Source of the DNA: Roseovarius aestuariivivens
Lineage (GTDB): Bacteria > Pseudomonadota > Alphaproteobacteria > Rhodobacterales > Rhodobacteraceae
Reading direction: 5' to 3'
DNA length: 64,000 bases
Assembly: GCF_004761875.1 (NCBI RefSeq)
Contig: NZ_SJEY01000012.1
Coordinates: 62,001 to 126,000, forward strand
How positions within the stretch are numbered: position 1 is the stretch's first letter; every line of letters starts with the position of its first letter. Positions 19,546 through 28,102 of this stretch are shown here, one piece after another. Below the pieces are notes generated by a model, which did no database searches, was not told the DNA's origin, and was given only the letters and a program-made list of their open reading frames with translations. Both the position numbers and the translations under genes were made by a program.

Positions 19546-20238
19546 ATGGCCTCCGGCACCGAAGCCGAGGAATTTCTTTACCACCTCACGCATGATCTGC
19601 GCGCGCATGTGCGCGCCCTGCGCGTGCTGCCCGACTGGATCGACGAGGATCTCGCGGCGGCGGGCGTGACCCTGCCCGCCGGGGTGGGGGAGCATATCGC
19701 GATGCTGCGCGACTACGCCAACATGCTCGACCGGATGCTGAACGCGCTGACTGATCTGTCGCGCGTCGGGCGGCTGGCCGATGCGCCGGGGCCGGTGCCG
19801 CTCTGGCCGCTGCTGCGCGAGATCTGGTCGGCGCTGCCGCATGCGGCCGGCTTCACCCTTGACCTCAAAGGCGATCCGCCAGTCGTTCTGGGGCCCCGCA
19901 ACGATCTGGCCCGCGCGTTCGAGGCGCTTTTGCGCAACGCGGTCGATCATCATCACATGGGGGGCGGCCACGTCGAGGTCAGCGCGCACCGGTCCGGCGC
20001 GCGCGTTCTCCTCTGGATCGAGGACGACGGCCCGGGTATCGCGCCCGAGCTCCGCGCGCAGGTCTTCAAGCCCTTGCAGTCGCTCAAACCGCGCAGCGAA
20101 ACGGGCCTCGCCGGCATCGGCCTGGCCATCGCGCGCAAGGTGGTCGAACAGGCCTCGGGCCGGATTTCGCTTGTCGATCCGATCGGAACGACCGGATGCG
20201 CGGTCACGGTGGATCTGCCCCTCGACAGCTCCGGCTGA
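19546..20238 (+). CDS. Soluble sensor histidine kinase (HisKA + HATPase only)
   Basis: About 230 residues, starting at the ATG at 19546 (MASGTEAEEFLYHLTHDLRAH); the frame is open to 19471 but without a good ribosome site. The phospho-acceptor is His16 in LTHDLRAHVRAL. A dimerisation helix follows, then the ATP-binding core with N box (AFEALLRNAVDHH), G1 (IEDDGPGIAPELRAQVF), F-like VFKPLQSLKPR and G2 (GLAGIGLAIARKVVEQ). There is no membrane segment or sensor domain, so input must come from a partner. It resembles the kinase core of bacteriophytochrome-type or GAF kinases. The divergent response regulator is the likely partner. Confidence 0.88.
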   Translation: MASGTEAEEFLYHLTHDLRAHVRALRVLPDWIDEDLAAAGVTLPAGVGEHIAMLRDYANMLDRMLNALTDLSRVGRLADAPGPVPLWPLLREIWSALPHAAGFTLDLKGDPPVVLGPRNDLARAFEALLRNAVDHHHMGGGHVEVSAHRSGARVLLWIEDDGPGIAPELRAQVFKPLQSLKPRSETGLAGIGLAIARKVVEQASGRISLVDPIGTTGCAVTVDLPLDSSG

Positions 20239-20489
20239 CCGGGGCGGGCGCCCGAAAAGCCGAGCCAATCTCGCGCCGTGCCGCATGACCTCCGGTTGCC
20301 ACGGCAACGCGCGTCCGGCGCGCCCCGCGCAGGGGCATGTGCCGCCCGCACCGCGTTGCGCCAGCGGCGCGCCGCCCTGTCTGGGCGGATGCTCTTTCCT
20401 CAAAAATGGCCGGGTTGGCGAATGGCGGCCGGCCGCCAGATGCTGACGGTAAGCGCATGCGGACCGCAAGGCAAAGCCGCCCCGCCGGT

Positions 20490-21896
20490 TCAGCCAGACT
20501 TCCGGTCGCGCAGAAAATCACGCAGCGTCGCCGGATAGCTTTCGCGCAGGTTCCGCCAGCGCGCCATCTGCGGCGCGCGCCCAACAAGCTCGGTCGTTAG
20601 CTCCCAGGATTCGGCGATGTTCCGCAAGGCCCGCGCGGGTGTTTCCCGCCCGGTCAGGGCTTGGCCCAGCCAATGGCTCAACGCGCCGAAATACTCGTTG
20701 CGCCGCGCCAGGTAGAGATCCGGTATCGCCATCTTCATGCCCTCCCGATGCGCGCTCAGGAACGTCTCGCCATAGGTGTCCACGATCCGCGCGTCGGCGT
20801 AATGCTCGATGCGGAACGGATCGAAATAGCCGTCCGTCGCGGCGACGGCGGTGGCTGAGACCTCGGCGGAGACGGCGAAACGGGCAAAGGCGTGGGCCAG
20901 GTCCGGCACCGGGCAATGGCGGGTCACGACATAGCTCCAGCCCCAGTTGAAATAGGACATCGGCACGCGCTGACCGTCCCGCGCGCCGCAGGGAAGCCCG
21001 GCCGGCAGAACGCGCCCGCGCACCGGCGATCCCGGGGCGACAAGGCTTTTCTGGGTGCCGCCCCAGCCGATATTCGCGAAGATATCGCCGCGCTTGTAGC
21101 GCGCCCAATTATCGAAAAGCCCAAGCCCGGTGCCGGTCAGATGGGCCGCGCTTCGGATCATGTCCTCCAGCGCGGCCAGTCCCGCATCGCCGTCGATCTG
21201 CGGCACCATGTCGGGTGAGAAGGGCCAGGCGCCCTTGGCGTGGAACCGCGCCCACCATTCCCAGGCCGCGTAAATCTCCGTCCGGAAAAGACACCCGCCA
21301 TAAAGACCGTCCTCGGGCCGGTGAAACCACGCCATCTGCCGGTCAAGCTCGGCCCAGTCCTGCGCCGGTTTCAGCGCCACGCCATGCCGGTCGGCAAAGC
21401 GCGCGGCCTCGCCGGGATCCTCAAGCAGATCGCGCAGGTAGAACATCATGTAGATGTCGCCATCCGTCTGATAGCCCCAGTGACGCCCATCGAACCAGTC
21501 GCCCTTACGGTAGAGCATCGCGTCGATCTGCTCCGCGCCGCCCGCTTGCGCGTCCAGCGTGTCGAGCGGCAGGATTGCGCCCGCCTCGGCGAGATCGGGA
21601 ATGCCGAAGGTCGCCGGCAGCGCCACGTCGATCTGCTCGCTGCGCGTCACGGCCTCGATCGACAGGGTCGCGTTGATGCTGTCGAGATCCGTCACCACGA
21701 TCTGAACCGGACAGCCGCGCCCCGCTTCGAACAGCGCTTTTACGGGCGCGATATTGGCTTGAGAGCCTTCCGGCACCAGCACCCGCAAAGGTCGGCCAAG
21801 CGCCTGCGCCCAGATCGCGACCTCGTCCTTGGCAGCGGCAACGCCGCCGGCCAACCCGGCCAGCCCTGTCAGCATCATATATCGTCTTGTCAGCAT
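20490..21896 (-). CDS. ABC-type extracellular solute-binding protein (family 1-like)
   Basis: The 468-residue product starts MLTRRYMMLTGLAGLAGGVAAA, a signal with a twin-Arg-like start (TRRYMML) that lacks the full Tat consensus. The fold is that of a sugar/polyamine-type binding protein: LRVLVPEGSQANIAPVKALFEAGRGCPVQIVVTDLDSIN, WGYQTDGDIYMMFYLRDLL and GDIFANIGWGGTQKSLVAPGSPVRG. No permease or ATPase genes are adjacent, so it may instead act as a periplasmic sensor input for the flanking kinase at 22013. This is inference from position only. Confidence 0.75.
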   Translation of the reverse strand: MLTRRYMMLTGLAGLAGGVAAAKDEVAIWAQALGRPLRVLVPEGSQANIAPVKALFEAGRGCPVQIVVTDLDSINATLSIEAVTRSEQIDVALPATFGIPDLAEAGAILPLDTLDAQAGGAEQIDAMLYRKGDWFDGRHWGYQTDGDIYMMFYLRDLLEDPGEAARFADRHGVALKPAQDWAELDRQMAWFHRPEDGLYGGCLFRTEIYAAWEWWARFHAKGAWPFSPDMVPQIDGDAGLAALEDMIRSAAHLTGTGLGLFDNWARYKRGDIFANIGWGGTQKSLVAPGSPVRGRVLPAGLPCGARDGQRVPMSYFNWGWSYVVTRHCPVPDLAHAFARFAVSAEVSATAVAATDGYFDPFRIEHYADARIVDTYGETFLSAHREGMKMAIPDLYLARRNEYFGALSHWLGQALTGRETPARALRNIAESWELTTELVGRAPQMARWRNLRESYPATLRDFLRDRKSG

Positions 21897-22012
21897 CGCG
21901 ACCGGTTCCGTGCATGTGCGAAGATGACGGAAATCTACCGGGCGCGGCTTAAGGGATCGTGAAGGGTTGCGGCGTAACGTGCGGATCGAACAGCAGTTGA
22001 TCAGGCTCGGTG

Positions 22013-23923
22013 ATGCGGTTCTCGGCAGAGTCCATAATTTCCAAATCGCGCATCTATCTCGTGGCGCTGCTGTCGATCCTGTTCATCGGCGTCGTGGTCG
22101 AATGGCGCGAACTGTCGCGTGTGCAGACCGATATCACCCGGCTGGCTGCGCGCGCGACCCCGCTGCTGACGACCGTGGCCGATCTGCCCGATCTGGAGCA
22201 TGAATTGCGCAATGTCGCCCAGTCTATTCCCGCCCTGCGTAGCGAAGCAGAGCTTGACGCGGCCAGCGACGCCGTCGCCTCCATCACCGATCGCCTGGCG
22301 CGTCTCGTCGCCCGCGCAGAGCTTTCGCCGGGATTGCCGTACCTCGCGCATGACCTGCGCAAACTCCTGCGCACGCAAAAACGCGTCCTGGCCGCCGAGG
22401 CTCGGATCGACGCGCGCATCGCCGACGCGCGTGCCAGCCTCGATGACATGGTGCGCGTGCTGCTGCCGTTGCACGACACCGAAATGCGGTTCCTGTTGCG
22501 CCCGCCGCAGGCCATCGTCGATCCCGCGCAGCGGCGCGCACGGATCGGCGAGGCCGTTCTCGTCTCGGAAATGAAGGCCAGCGTAACTGAACTGTCGATC
22601 CTGCTCGGCGGCTTTCATCCCGCCGCGCGCCGCGCCGGGGACTTCGCCAAGGCAGAGCTTCTGGCGGAAATCGGGGCCTTCGCGACCCGTATGGCGCGGT
22701 TGCAGCCCGGGCCGTTGCAACAGGGTCTCGCGCGGGATCTCAAGCGGTTCCGCGACGCCATGATCGGGGCAGGCGGCGCGGTCGAAACGGCCGCCCTGCT
22801 GCGCGACATGCGCGAGACGCGCGCGCGGGCCGTCGGCGCGGTCGCGCGCCATGTCGACCAGGTCGGCATCGAACTGGGCCGTGCGTCTCTGGCTTCGGCC
22901 ACCGCCTTTGAAACCGCCGCGCAGGGCACGGCCGACACCCTGCGCAAGGTGCTGTTGCTCAAGCTCGCGATGACGCTCGGGCTGGTGATGGCGGCGGCGG
23001 GCGTGCTGTGGTTTTTCATCCAGAAAAGCATCCTGGTGCGCCTTGCGGCGATTACCGAGCATGTCCGCCGGATCGCCGCGGGCGACCTTTCGGAACCCGT
23101 GCCGGTCACCGGCGCCGACGAAATCGGCGCGATCGAGCGCGTGGTGGACCAGTCGCGGACCATGGCCAAGGCGCTGCGGCGCACCAATGACGAGCTGGAG
23201 CGCTTCTCCTATGTCGCCGCGCACGACCTGCGCAGCCCGCTGCGGGCCGTGGCCGACCTCGTCGAGTGGACGAAAGAGGATTACGGCGCGGATCTGCCCC
23301 AGGGCGCGCGCGACAATCTCGATATGATCGGCAACCGGGTGCGCCGGCTTTCGGGGCATCTCAGCGGCCTGCTGGAATACGCCCGGATCGGCCAGACAGG
23401 GCAGGGGCAGGCGATCTTCGATCTCACCGCCTTCGCTGAGGAACTGCGCGCCGTTTTCGTCGACGCCGCGCAGTTCGACATTGTCTTACAGGACGCGCCC
23501 GTGCCCTTCCTTACCCGCCCTGTGCCGGTCAAGACGATTCTGCTCAATCTCGTCAGCAACGCGATCAAGCATCACGATCACGGCCGGGGCCGGATCGTGA
23601 TCGCGTGCGTGGACACCGCCGACGGGCTGGATATCTCCGTGTCCGACGACGGCCCCGGTATCGCGCCGGAATACCACGACCGCATCTTCGAGCTGTTCCA
23701 GACCCTGCGCGCGCGCGACGAGATCGAAGCCAGCGGCATGGGCCTTGCGCTGGTGCGCAAACTCGCCGCCACGCTCGACGGCGCGATCACCGTCGCCTCC
23801 GATCCCGCGCAGGCCCGGGGCACAACCTTCACCCTCCATCTGCCGCGCCAGCCGGCCCAGACAGAGCAGCCCGCGCCGCAGACCCTCGACATCCCCCAAC
23901 GCCAAGGAGACCTCGCCGCATGA
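22013..23923 (+). CDS. Membrane sensor histidine kinase with HAMP domain
   Basis: About 636 residues (GTG at 22010 or ATG at 22013; the ATG is taken). TM1 is at residues 12-30 (KSRIYLVALLSILFIGVVVEW). A long helical periplasmic sensor follows (to ~310), then TM2 (KLAMTLGLVMAAAGVLWFFI) and HAMP (ILVRLAAITEHVRRIAAGDLSEPVPVTGADEIG). HisKA has the acceptor His in FSYVAAHDLRSPLRAV. HATPase has N box LLNLVSNAIKHHDHG, G1 VSDDGPGIAPEYHDRIFELFQTL and G2 GMGLALVRKLAAT. It overlaps the response regulator by 4 bases (ATGA). The FSYVAAHDLRSPLR form is typical of bacteriophytochrome-like kinases that pair with Rcp-type regulators. Confidence 0.92.
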   Translation: MRFSAESIISKSRIYLVALLSILFIGVVVEWRELSRVQTDITRLAARATPLLTTVADLPDLEHELRNVAQSIPALRSEAELDAASDAVASITDRLARLVARAELSPGLPYLAHDLRKLLRTQKRVLAAEARIDARIADARASLDDMVRVLLPLHDTEMRFLLRPPQAIVDPAQRRARIGEAVLVSEMKASVTELSILLGGFHPAARRAGDFAKAELLAEIGAFATRMARLQPGPLQQGLARDLKRFRDAMIGAGGAVETAALLRDMRETRARAVGAVARHVDQVGIELGRASLASATAFETAAQGTADTLRKVLLLKLAMTLGLVMAAAGVLWFFIQKSILVRLAAITEHVRRIAAGDLSEPVPVTGADEIGAIERVVDQSRTMAKALRRTNDELERFSYVAAHDLRSPLRAVADLVEWTKEDYGADLPQGARDNLDMIGNRVRRLSGHLSGLLEYARIGQTGQGQAIFDLTAFAEELRAVFVDAAQFDIVLQDAPVPFLTRPVPVKTILLNLVSNAIKHHDHGRGRIVIACVDTADGLDISVSDDGPGIAPEYHDRIFELFQTLRARDEIEASGMGLALVRKLAATLDGAITVASDPAQARGTTFTLHLPRQPAQTEQPAPQTLDIPQRQGDLAA

Positions 23924-24372
23924 CCCCAAAGCCCCCCGTGACCTTTCTTGTGGTCGATGATGACGACGTTGCCGTGATGGCCATCCGCCGCGTGGTCAAG
24001 AAACTGCGTCTGACCAACCCGATCGAACGCGCCGTCGACGGGCGCGACGCGCTCGATCGTCTGCGGGACACCGGCGAGGAAGCTGTCGGCCGGCCCTTCA
24101 TCATCCTGCTCGATCTCAACATGCCACGCATGAACGGGTTGGAATTTCTGGCCGAGTTGCGCGAGGATATCGAACTGGCCAATTCCGTCGTGTTTGTGAT
24201 GACCACCTCGGATTCCCCGCGCGACATCGCCGCCGCCTACGATCACAAGATCGCGGGCTACATCGTCAAGGAAAGCGCCTATGACACCTTCGCGGCGGCG
24301 ATGGACATGCTTCAGACCTATACCGAGATCGTCTCGTTCTCGCTGGACCTGCCCGCCAGCTCGGCGGCCTGA
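23920..24372 (+). CDS. Single-domain response regulator (Rcp1-like)
   Basis: The 150-residue product is a stand-alone receiver: VDDDDVAVMAIRRVVKKL with acidic pocket Asp13-16, phospho-acceptor Asp65 in IILLDLNMPRMNG, switch Thr in VFVMTTSDSPRD and Lys in IAGYIVKESAY. The ~8-residue insertion after the second helix (GEEAVGRPFII) is typical of regulators paired with phytochrome-like kinases. There is no output domain, so it signals by protein contact or phosphorelay. It is co-translated with the kinase, and its start at 23920 is set by the ATGA overlap. Confidence 0.9.
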   Translation: MTPKPPVTFLVVDDDDVAVMAIRRVVKKLRLTNPIERAVDGRDALDRLRDTGEEAVGRPFIILLDLNMPRMNGLEFLAELREDIELANSVVFVMTTSDSPRDIAAAYDHKIAGYIVKESAYDTFAAAMDMLQTYTEIVSFSLDLPASSAA

Positions 24373-24387
24373 TCGCCGCCTGCCCGG

Positions 24388-25044
24388 TTATTCGGCGGCA
24401 CTGCGAAAGCTCATGCGCAGGTCGTGAAACTTTTCGCCCTGCACCGCGACATGCTCGCGCAGCCGCGCCGCGGCAGTGCCCGCGTCCCCGGCCTCCAGCG
24501 CGTCCACCACCGCCTCGTGCTCGGCCATGGATTGGGTCAGCCGCCCGCGAAAGCGCAGCTGCTGACGGCGGAAGGGCTTCAGCCGGCGATGCAGCCGCAG
24601 GGTCTCCTCTTCCAGAAACGCGTTGCCCGATTCGCGATAGATCGTCTTGTGAAACCGCTCGTTCTCGAAATAATACGCGTCCGCGTCGCGCGCCTCGACC
24701 GCCGCAAGGCACTTGGCGTTGGCATCGCGCAGCTCCAGCAGGGCCGCGTCCGAAATGCGCAGCGCCGCAAACCGCGCGCAGACCGCCTCCAGCTCGGCCA
24801 TCACCTCGAACATCTCCATCAGCTCGGCCAGCCCGGGCTGTCGGACAAAGGCGCCGCGCCGGGGGATAAGCTCGACCAGGCCGGACAGGGCAAGCCGTTG
24901 AATTGCCTCGCGAAGCGGCGTCCGCGAGACGCCGAATTCACGGGCAAGCCGCACCTCGTCAAGGCGGGCTCCGTCGGCAAATGTCCCGTCGAAGATCGCT
25001 TCTTCGAGATCTTGCGCTATCTTTTCCGATCGGCGGCGCTCCAA
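24388..25044 (-). CDS. matR: GntR/FadR-type regulator of malonate metabolism (MatR-like)
   Basis: This is a 218-residue protein. The frame has no suitable ATG; TTG at 25042-25044 (reading LERRRSEKIAQDLEEAIFDGTF) has GGGAGG nine bases upstream, so I take it as the start. The GntR winged helix (residues 8-70: LDEVRLAREFGVSRTPLREAIQRLALSGLVELIPRRGAFV) is followed by an all-helical FCD effector domain with metal-ligand pattern (FHKTIYRES, EHEAVVDALEAGD). It is divergent from the malonate operon, and a perfect palindrome (25084-25093) lies between, so it probably represses transport and catabolism genes in the absence of malonate or malonyl-CoA. Confidence 0.85.
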   Translation of the reverse strand: MERRRSEKIAQDLEEAIFDGTFADGARLDEVRLAREFGVSRTPLREAIQRLALSGLVELIPRRGAFVRQPGLAELMEMFEVMAELEAVCARFAALRISDAALLELRDANAKCLAAVEARDADAYYFENERFHKTIYRESGNAFLEEETLRLHRRLKPFRRQQLRFRGRLTQSMAEHEAVVDALEAGDAGTAAARLREHVAVQGEKFHDLRMSFRSAAE

Positions 25045-25083
25045 GGGATGCGTCCTCCCGCTTAGAATACAGTCCCCAAAATC

Positions 25084-25118
25084 TTGTATACAAAATGCTT
25101 GACTTAAAAAACAAGCAT
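25084..25118. promoter_or_regulatory. Putative MatR operator and second dyad in the malonate promoter
   Basis: TTGTATACAA at 25084-25093 is a perfect 10-base palindrome within TCTTGTATACAAAA. From memory, rhizobial MatR binds TCTTGTA/TACACGA, which this matches at 12 of 14 positions. Immediately right is a second perfect dyad, ATGCTTG (25095-25101) and CAAGCAT (25112-25118), spaced by 10 A-rich bases. A -35-like TTGACT (25099-25104) is embedded in it. Both sit between matR and the TRAP genes, in an AT-rich patch unlike the surroundings. Confidence 0.7.
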
Positions 25119-25176
25119 AAACTAACGTAACGGCAATGCCCGCTCCGGCGGGTTCATGACTTTTGGGAGGATACCA

Positions 25177-26163
25177 ATGAAGTTTTCGATGAAATCGGCC
25201 CTGGCCGCTGCGGCCCTGCTGGCCACCGGCAGCTTTGCCGCCGCCGAAGAACTGCGCCTGTCGCACCAGTGGTCGACCAGCGACGTCCGTCACAAGGTGG
25301 CGCAGATGGTCGCCGACGAGGTCGCGGCGGCGGATGTGGGTCTGGATATCCAGATCTTCCCGTCGCAGTCGCTCTTCAAGGCGCGCGAGCAGTACAAGCC
25401 GCTGGCACGCGGACAGGTCGACATGATCGTGTTCCCGCTGTCCTATGCGGGCGGTCTGCGCAACGCCTACAACCTCACCCTGATGCCCGGCCTCGTGAAA
25501 AACCACGACCACGCCGCGCGCCTCAACGAAAGCCCCTTCATGGAGGAAATCGAGGCGATCATGGCCGAGGATGACGTGATGGTGCTGGTGCACGGCTATC
25601 TCGCGGGCGGGTTCGCCGGCAAGGAAAAGTGCATCACCGCGCCCGAGGACGTCGAGGGCCTGCAAACCCGCGCGGCCGGCAAGGCGTTCGAGCAGATGCT
25701 GGCAGGCGCCGGCGCGTCGATCGCGTCCATGAGCTCGGCCGAGATTTACAACGCAATGCAAACGGGCGTTCTGGACGCGGCCAACACCTCATCCTCGTCC
25801 TTCGTCAGCTACCGCATCTATGAACAGGTGGCGTGCTTCACGCCGGCCGGCGACTACGCGCTGTGGTTCATGTATCAGCCGATGCTGATGAACAAATCCA
25901 AGTTCGACAGCCTGACGCCCGAACAGCAAGAGGCGCTGATGGCCGCCGCCGCCAAGGCCGAAGCCTACTACCTGGAAGAAGCCAAGAGCCAGGACGGCAA
26001 CGCGCGGGACGTCTTTGCCGAGAACGGCGTCGAGATCGCCGAGATGAGCCAGGAAGAGTTCGACGCCTGGCGTGCCATCGCACAGGAAACCGCCTACAAG
26101 GCGTTCCTCGAAGGCTCGCCCGAAGGCCAGAAGCTCTTGGATCTCGCGCTCAGCGTCGAGTGA
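25177..26163 (+). CDS. dctP: TRAP transporter solute-binding protein (malonate, DctP family)
   Basis: The 328-residue periplasmic receptor starts at the ATG at 25177 behind GGGAGG, with signal peptide KFSMKSALAAAALLATGSFAAA. DctP family marks are LRLSHQWSTSDVRHKVAQMVADEV, IQIFPSQSLFKAREQYKPLARGQVDM and LQTRAAGKAFEQMLAGAGASIASMSSAEIYNAMQTGVLDAANTSSSSF; the Arg in QTRAAG usually ligates the substrate carboxylate. Operon partners (malonyl-CoA synthetase and decarboxylase) point to malonate as ligand, as in rhizobial MatPQM. Confidence 0.92.
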   Translation: MKFSMKSALAAAALLATGSFAAAEELRLSHQWSTSDVRHKVAQMVADEVAAADVGLDIQIFPSQSLFKAREQYKPLARGQVDMIVFPLSYAGGLRNAYNLTLMPGLVKNHDHAARLNESPFMEEIEAIMAEDDVMVLVHGYLAGGFAGKEKCITAPEDVEGLQTRAAGKAFEQMLAGAGASIASMSSAEIYNAMQTGVLDAANTSSSSFVSYRIYEQVACFTPAGDYALWFMYQPMLMNKSKFDSLTPEQQEALMAAAAKAEAYYLEEAKSQDGNARDVFAENGVEIAEMSQEEFDAWRAIAQETAYKAFLEGSPEGQKLLDLALSVE

Positions 26164-26172
26164 TCCGCCAGT

Positions 26173-26196
26173 AGGGTGGGCAACACTGCCCACCCT
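26173..26196 (+). terminator. Perfect hairpin between dctP and dctQ
   Basis: AGGGTGGGCA-ACAC-TGCCCACCCT gives a 10-base perfect stem with a 4-base loop, starting 9 bases after dctP. There is no T-run. As with the urtA hairpin it probably protects or attenuates the mRNA so that the binding protein is made in excess. It could also be a dispersed repeat. Confidence 0.75.
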
Positions 26197-26234
26197 GCGC
26201 CCCAGCCCTTGCACATAGTCACGGAGGCCGAGCG

Positions 26235-26786
26235 ATGTCCGGTTCCGCCCATGCCATTACGGCCGCCCGCCACGGCGGCAACCCCATCCTGCGCGTCATC
26301 GGCTGGATCAGCCAGCTCTGCGGCATCATCGCCGCGCTGATGATCGTCGCCGCCGTCCTGATCGTCTGCCAGATGATCTTCATCCGCTTCGTGCTCAACG
26401 GCTCCACCATCTGGCATACCGAGGGCGTGACCTATCTGATGATCGGCGCGACCATGCTCGGCCTGCCTTACGTGCAATATCTGCGCGGCCACGTGAACGT
26501 CGATCTTCTGCCGCTGATGCTGCCCAAGGCGGCGCGCAAACTGCTGGCCGGGCTCGTGATGGCGCTGACCATCGCGGTTGTCGGCGCCATGCTCTGGCAC
26601 GGCTATCATTTCTGGCACGAGGCCTGGGATTGGGGCGAAACCTCGAACACGCCCTGGAACCCCAAGCTCTGGGTGCCCTATCTTGCGCTGCCGATCGGCT
26701 TCGGCCTCTACGCGCTGCAGCTCGCCGCCGATCTTTACGCGATGACCTCCGGCATCGATAAACCCTTCGGATTGGAGGACGTCTGA
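26235..26786 (+). CDS. dctQ: TRAP transporter small membrane subunit (DctQ)
   Basis: The 183-residue protein has four predicted membrane helices (LCGIIAALMIVAAVLIVCQMIF; GVTYLMIGATMLGLPYVQYL; KLLAGLVMALTIAVVGAMLW; WVPYLALPIGFGLYALQLA). VRGHVNVDLL-like 'LRGHVNVDLLPLML' is the conserved DctQ loop. It supports the large subunit DctM, whose ATG overlaps its stop by one base (TGATG). Confidence 0.92.
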   Translation: MSGSAHAITAARHGGNPILRVIGWISQLCGIIAALMIVAAVLIVCQMIFIRFVLNGSTIWHTEGVTYLMIGATMLGLPYVQYLRGHVNVDLLPLMLPKAARKLLAGLVMALTIAVVGAMLWHGYHFWHEAWDWGETSNTPWNPKLWVPYLALPIGFGLYALQLAADLYAMTSGIDKPFGLEDV

Positions 26787-28102
26787 TGGATCCGCTGTCC
26801 CTTGGCGGTGTCGTCGCCATCGTCACCATTCTCGTGCTCTTCTCGGGCATTTCCGTCGCTGCGGGCCTTCTGGTCGTGGCCGCGGGTTTCCTGATCGTGT
26901 TCGACGGGGCCAGCTCCCTGTCGCTGATGCCGGAAATCTTCTTCGGCAAGCTCGATAACTTTGCGCTTCTGTCGATCCCGATGTTCATCATCATGGGCGC
27001 CTCGATCGCCTCGACCCGGGCAGGCGCCGATCTCTACGAGGCGTTGGAACGCTGGCTGACCCGCGTGCCGGGCGGGCTCGTCGTGTCGAACCTCGGGGCC
27101 TGCGCGCTTTTCGCCGCCATGTCCGGCTCCAGCCCCGCCACCTGTGCCGCCATCGGCAAGATGGGCATCCCCGAGATGCGCAAGCGCGGCTATCCCGACG
27201 GCGTCGCCGCCGGCTCCATCGCCGCGGGCGGCACGCTCGGCATCCTCATCCCGCCCTCGGTCACGATGATCGTTTACGGCATCGCCACCGAAACCTCGAT
27301 CGGGCGTCTCTTTCTGGCCGGTGTGATCCCGGGCCTGCTGCTCGTCGGGCTCTTCATGGCCTGGTCGCTTTATTCCACGTGGAAATCCGGCAATGCGGGC
27401 GTGCTCTCCGCCGGCAGCTACACGTGGAAGGAACGGGTCGAGATCCTGCCGCGCGTTCTGCCCTTCCTCTTCATCATTCTTGGCGTGCTCTATGCCATGT
27501 ATGGCGGCATCGCCACGCCGTCCGAAACGGCGGCGGTGGGCGCGCTCATGTGCATGCTCATCGCCATGATCATTTACCGCCTCTGGGATCCCCGCCAGAT
27601 CTGGACCGTGCTGCGCGACAGCACCCGGGAAAGCGTGATGATCCTCTTCATCATCGCCGCCGCCGGCGTCTTCTCCTACATGCTCTCGTCGCTCTTCATC
27701 ACGCAGTCGATCGCCGAATGGATCGGCACGCTCGACGTGAACCGCTGGGTGCTGATGGGGGCGATCAACATCTTCCTGATCATCGCGGGATTCTTCTTGC
27801 CGCCCGTGGCGGTGATCCTGATGGCCGCGCCTATCCTTCTGCCGATCATCACCAGCGCGGGGTTCGATCCGATCTGGTTCGCCGTGGTGCTGACCATCAA
27901 CATGGAAATCGGCCTCATCTCGCCGCCCGTGGGTCTCAACCTCTACGTCATCAACGGCATTGCGCCGGACATCTCGCTGCGTACGATCCTCGTGGGCTCG
28001 CTGCCCTTCGTCGCCTGCATGATCATTGCGATCATCCTGCTCTGCATGTTCCCGGGGCTGGCCACCTGGCTGCCTGATCTCGTCATGGGCGCTGCTATAT
28101 GA
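26786..28102 (+). CDS. dctM: TRAP transporter large membrane subunit (DctM)
   Basis: The 438-residue Na+-coupled permease has about 12 membrane segments. DctM signatures are LLSIPMFIIMGASIAS, AAMSGSSPATCAAIGKMGIPEMRKRGYPDGVAAGSIAAGGTLGILIPPSVTMIVYG and the mirrored FFLPPVAVILMAAPILLPIITSAGFDPIWFAVVLTINMEIGLISPPVGLNLYV. Its stop overlaps the decarboxylase start (ATGA), tying uptake to catabolism. Confidence 0.95.
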   Translation: MDPLSLGGVVAIVTILVLFSGISVAAGLLVVAAGFLIVFDGASSLSLMPEIFFGKLDNFALLSIPMFIIMGASIASTRAGADLYEALERWLTRVPGGLVVSNLGACALFAAMSGSSPATCAAIGKMGIPEMRKRGYPDGVAAGSIAAGGTLGILIPPSVTMIVYGIATETSIGRLFLAGVIPGLLLVGLFMAWSLYSTWKSGNAGVLSAGSYTWKERVEILPRVLPFLFIILGVLYAMYGGIATPSETAAVGALMCMLIAMIIYRLWDPRQIWTVLRDSTRESVMILFIIAAAGVFSYMLSSLFITQSIAEWIGTLDVNRWVLMGAINIFLIIAGFFLPPVAVILMAAPILLPIITSAGFDPIWFAVVLTINMEIGLISPPVGLNLYVINGIAPDISLRTILVGSLPFVACMIIAIILLCMFPGLATWLPDLVMGAAI

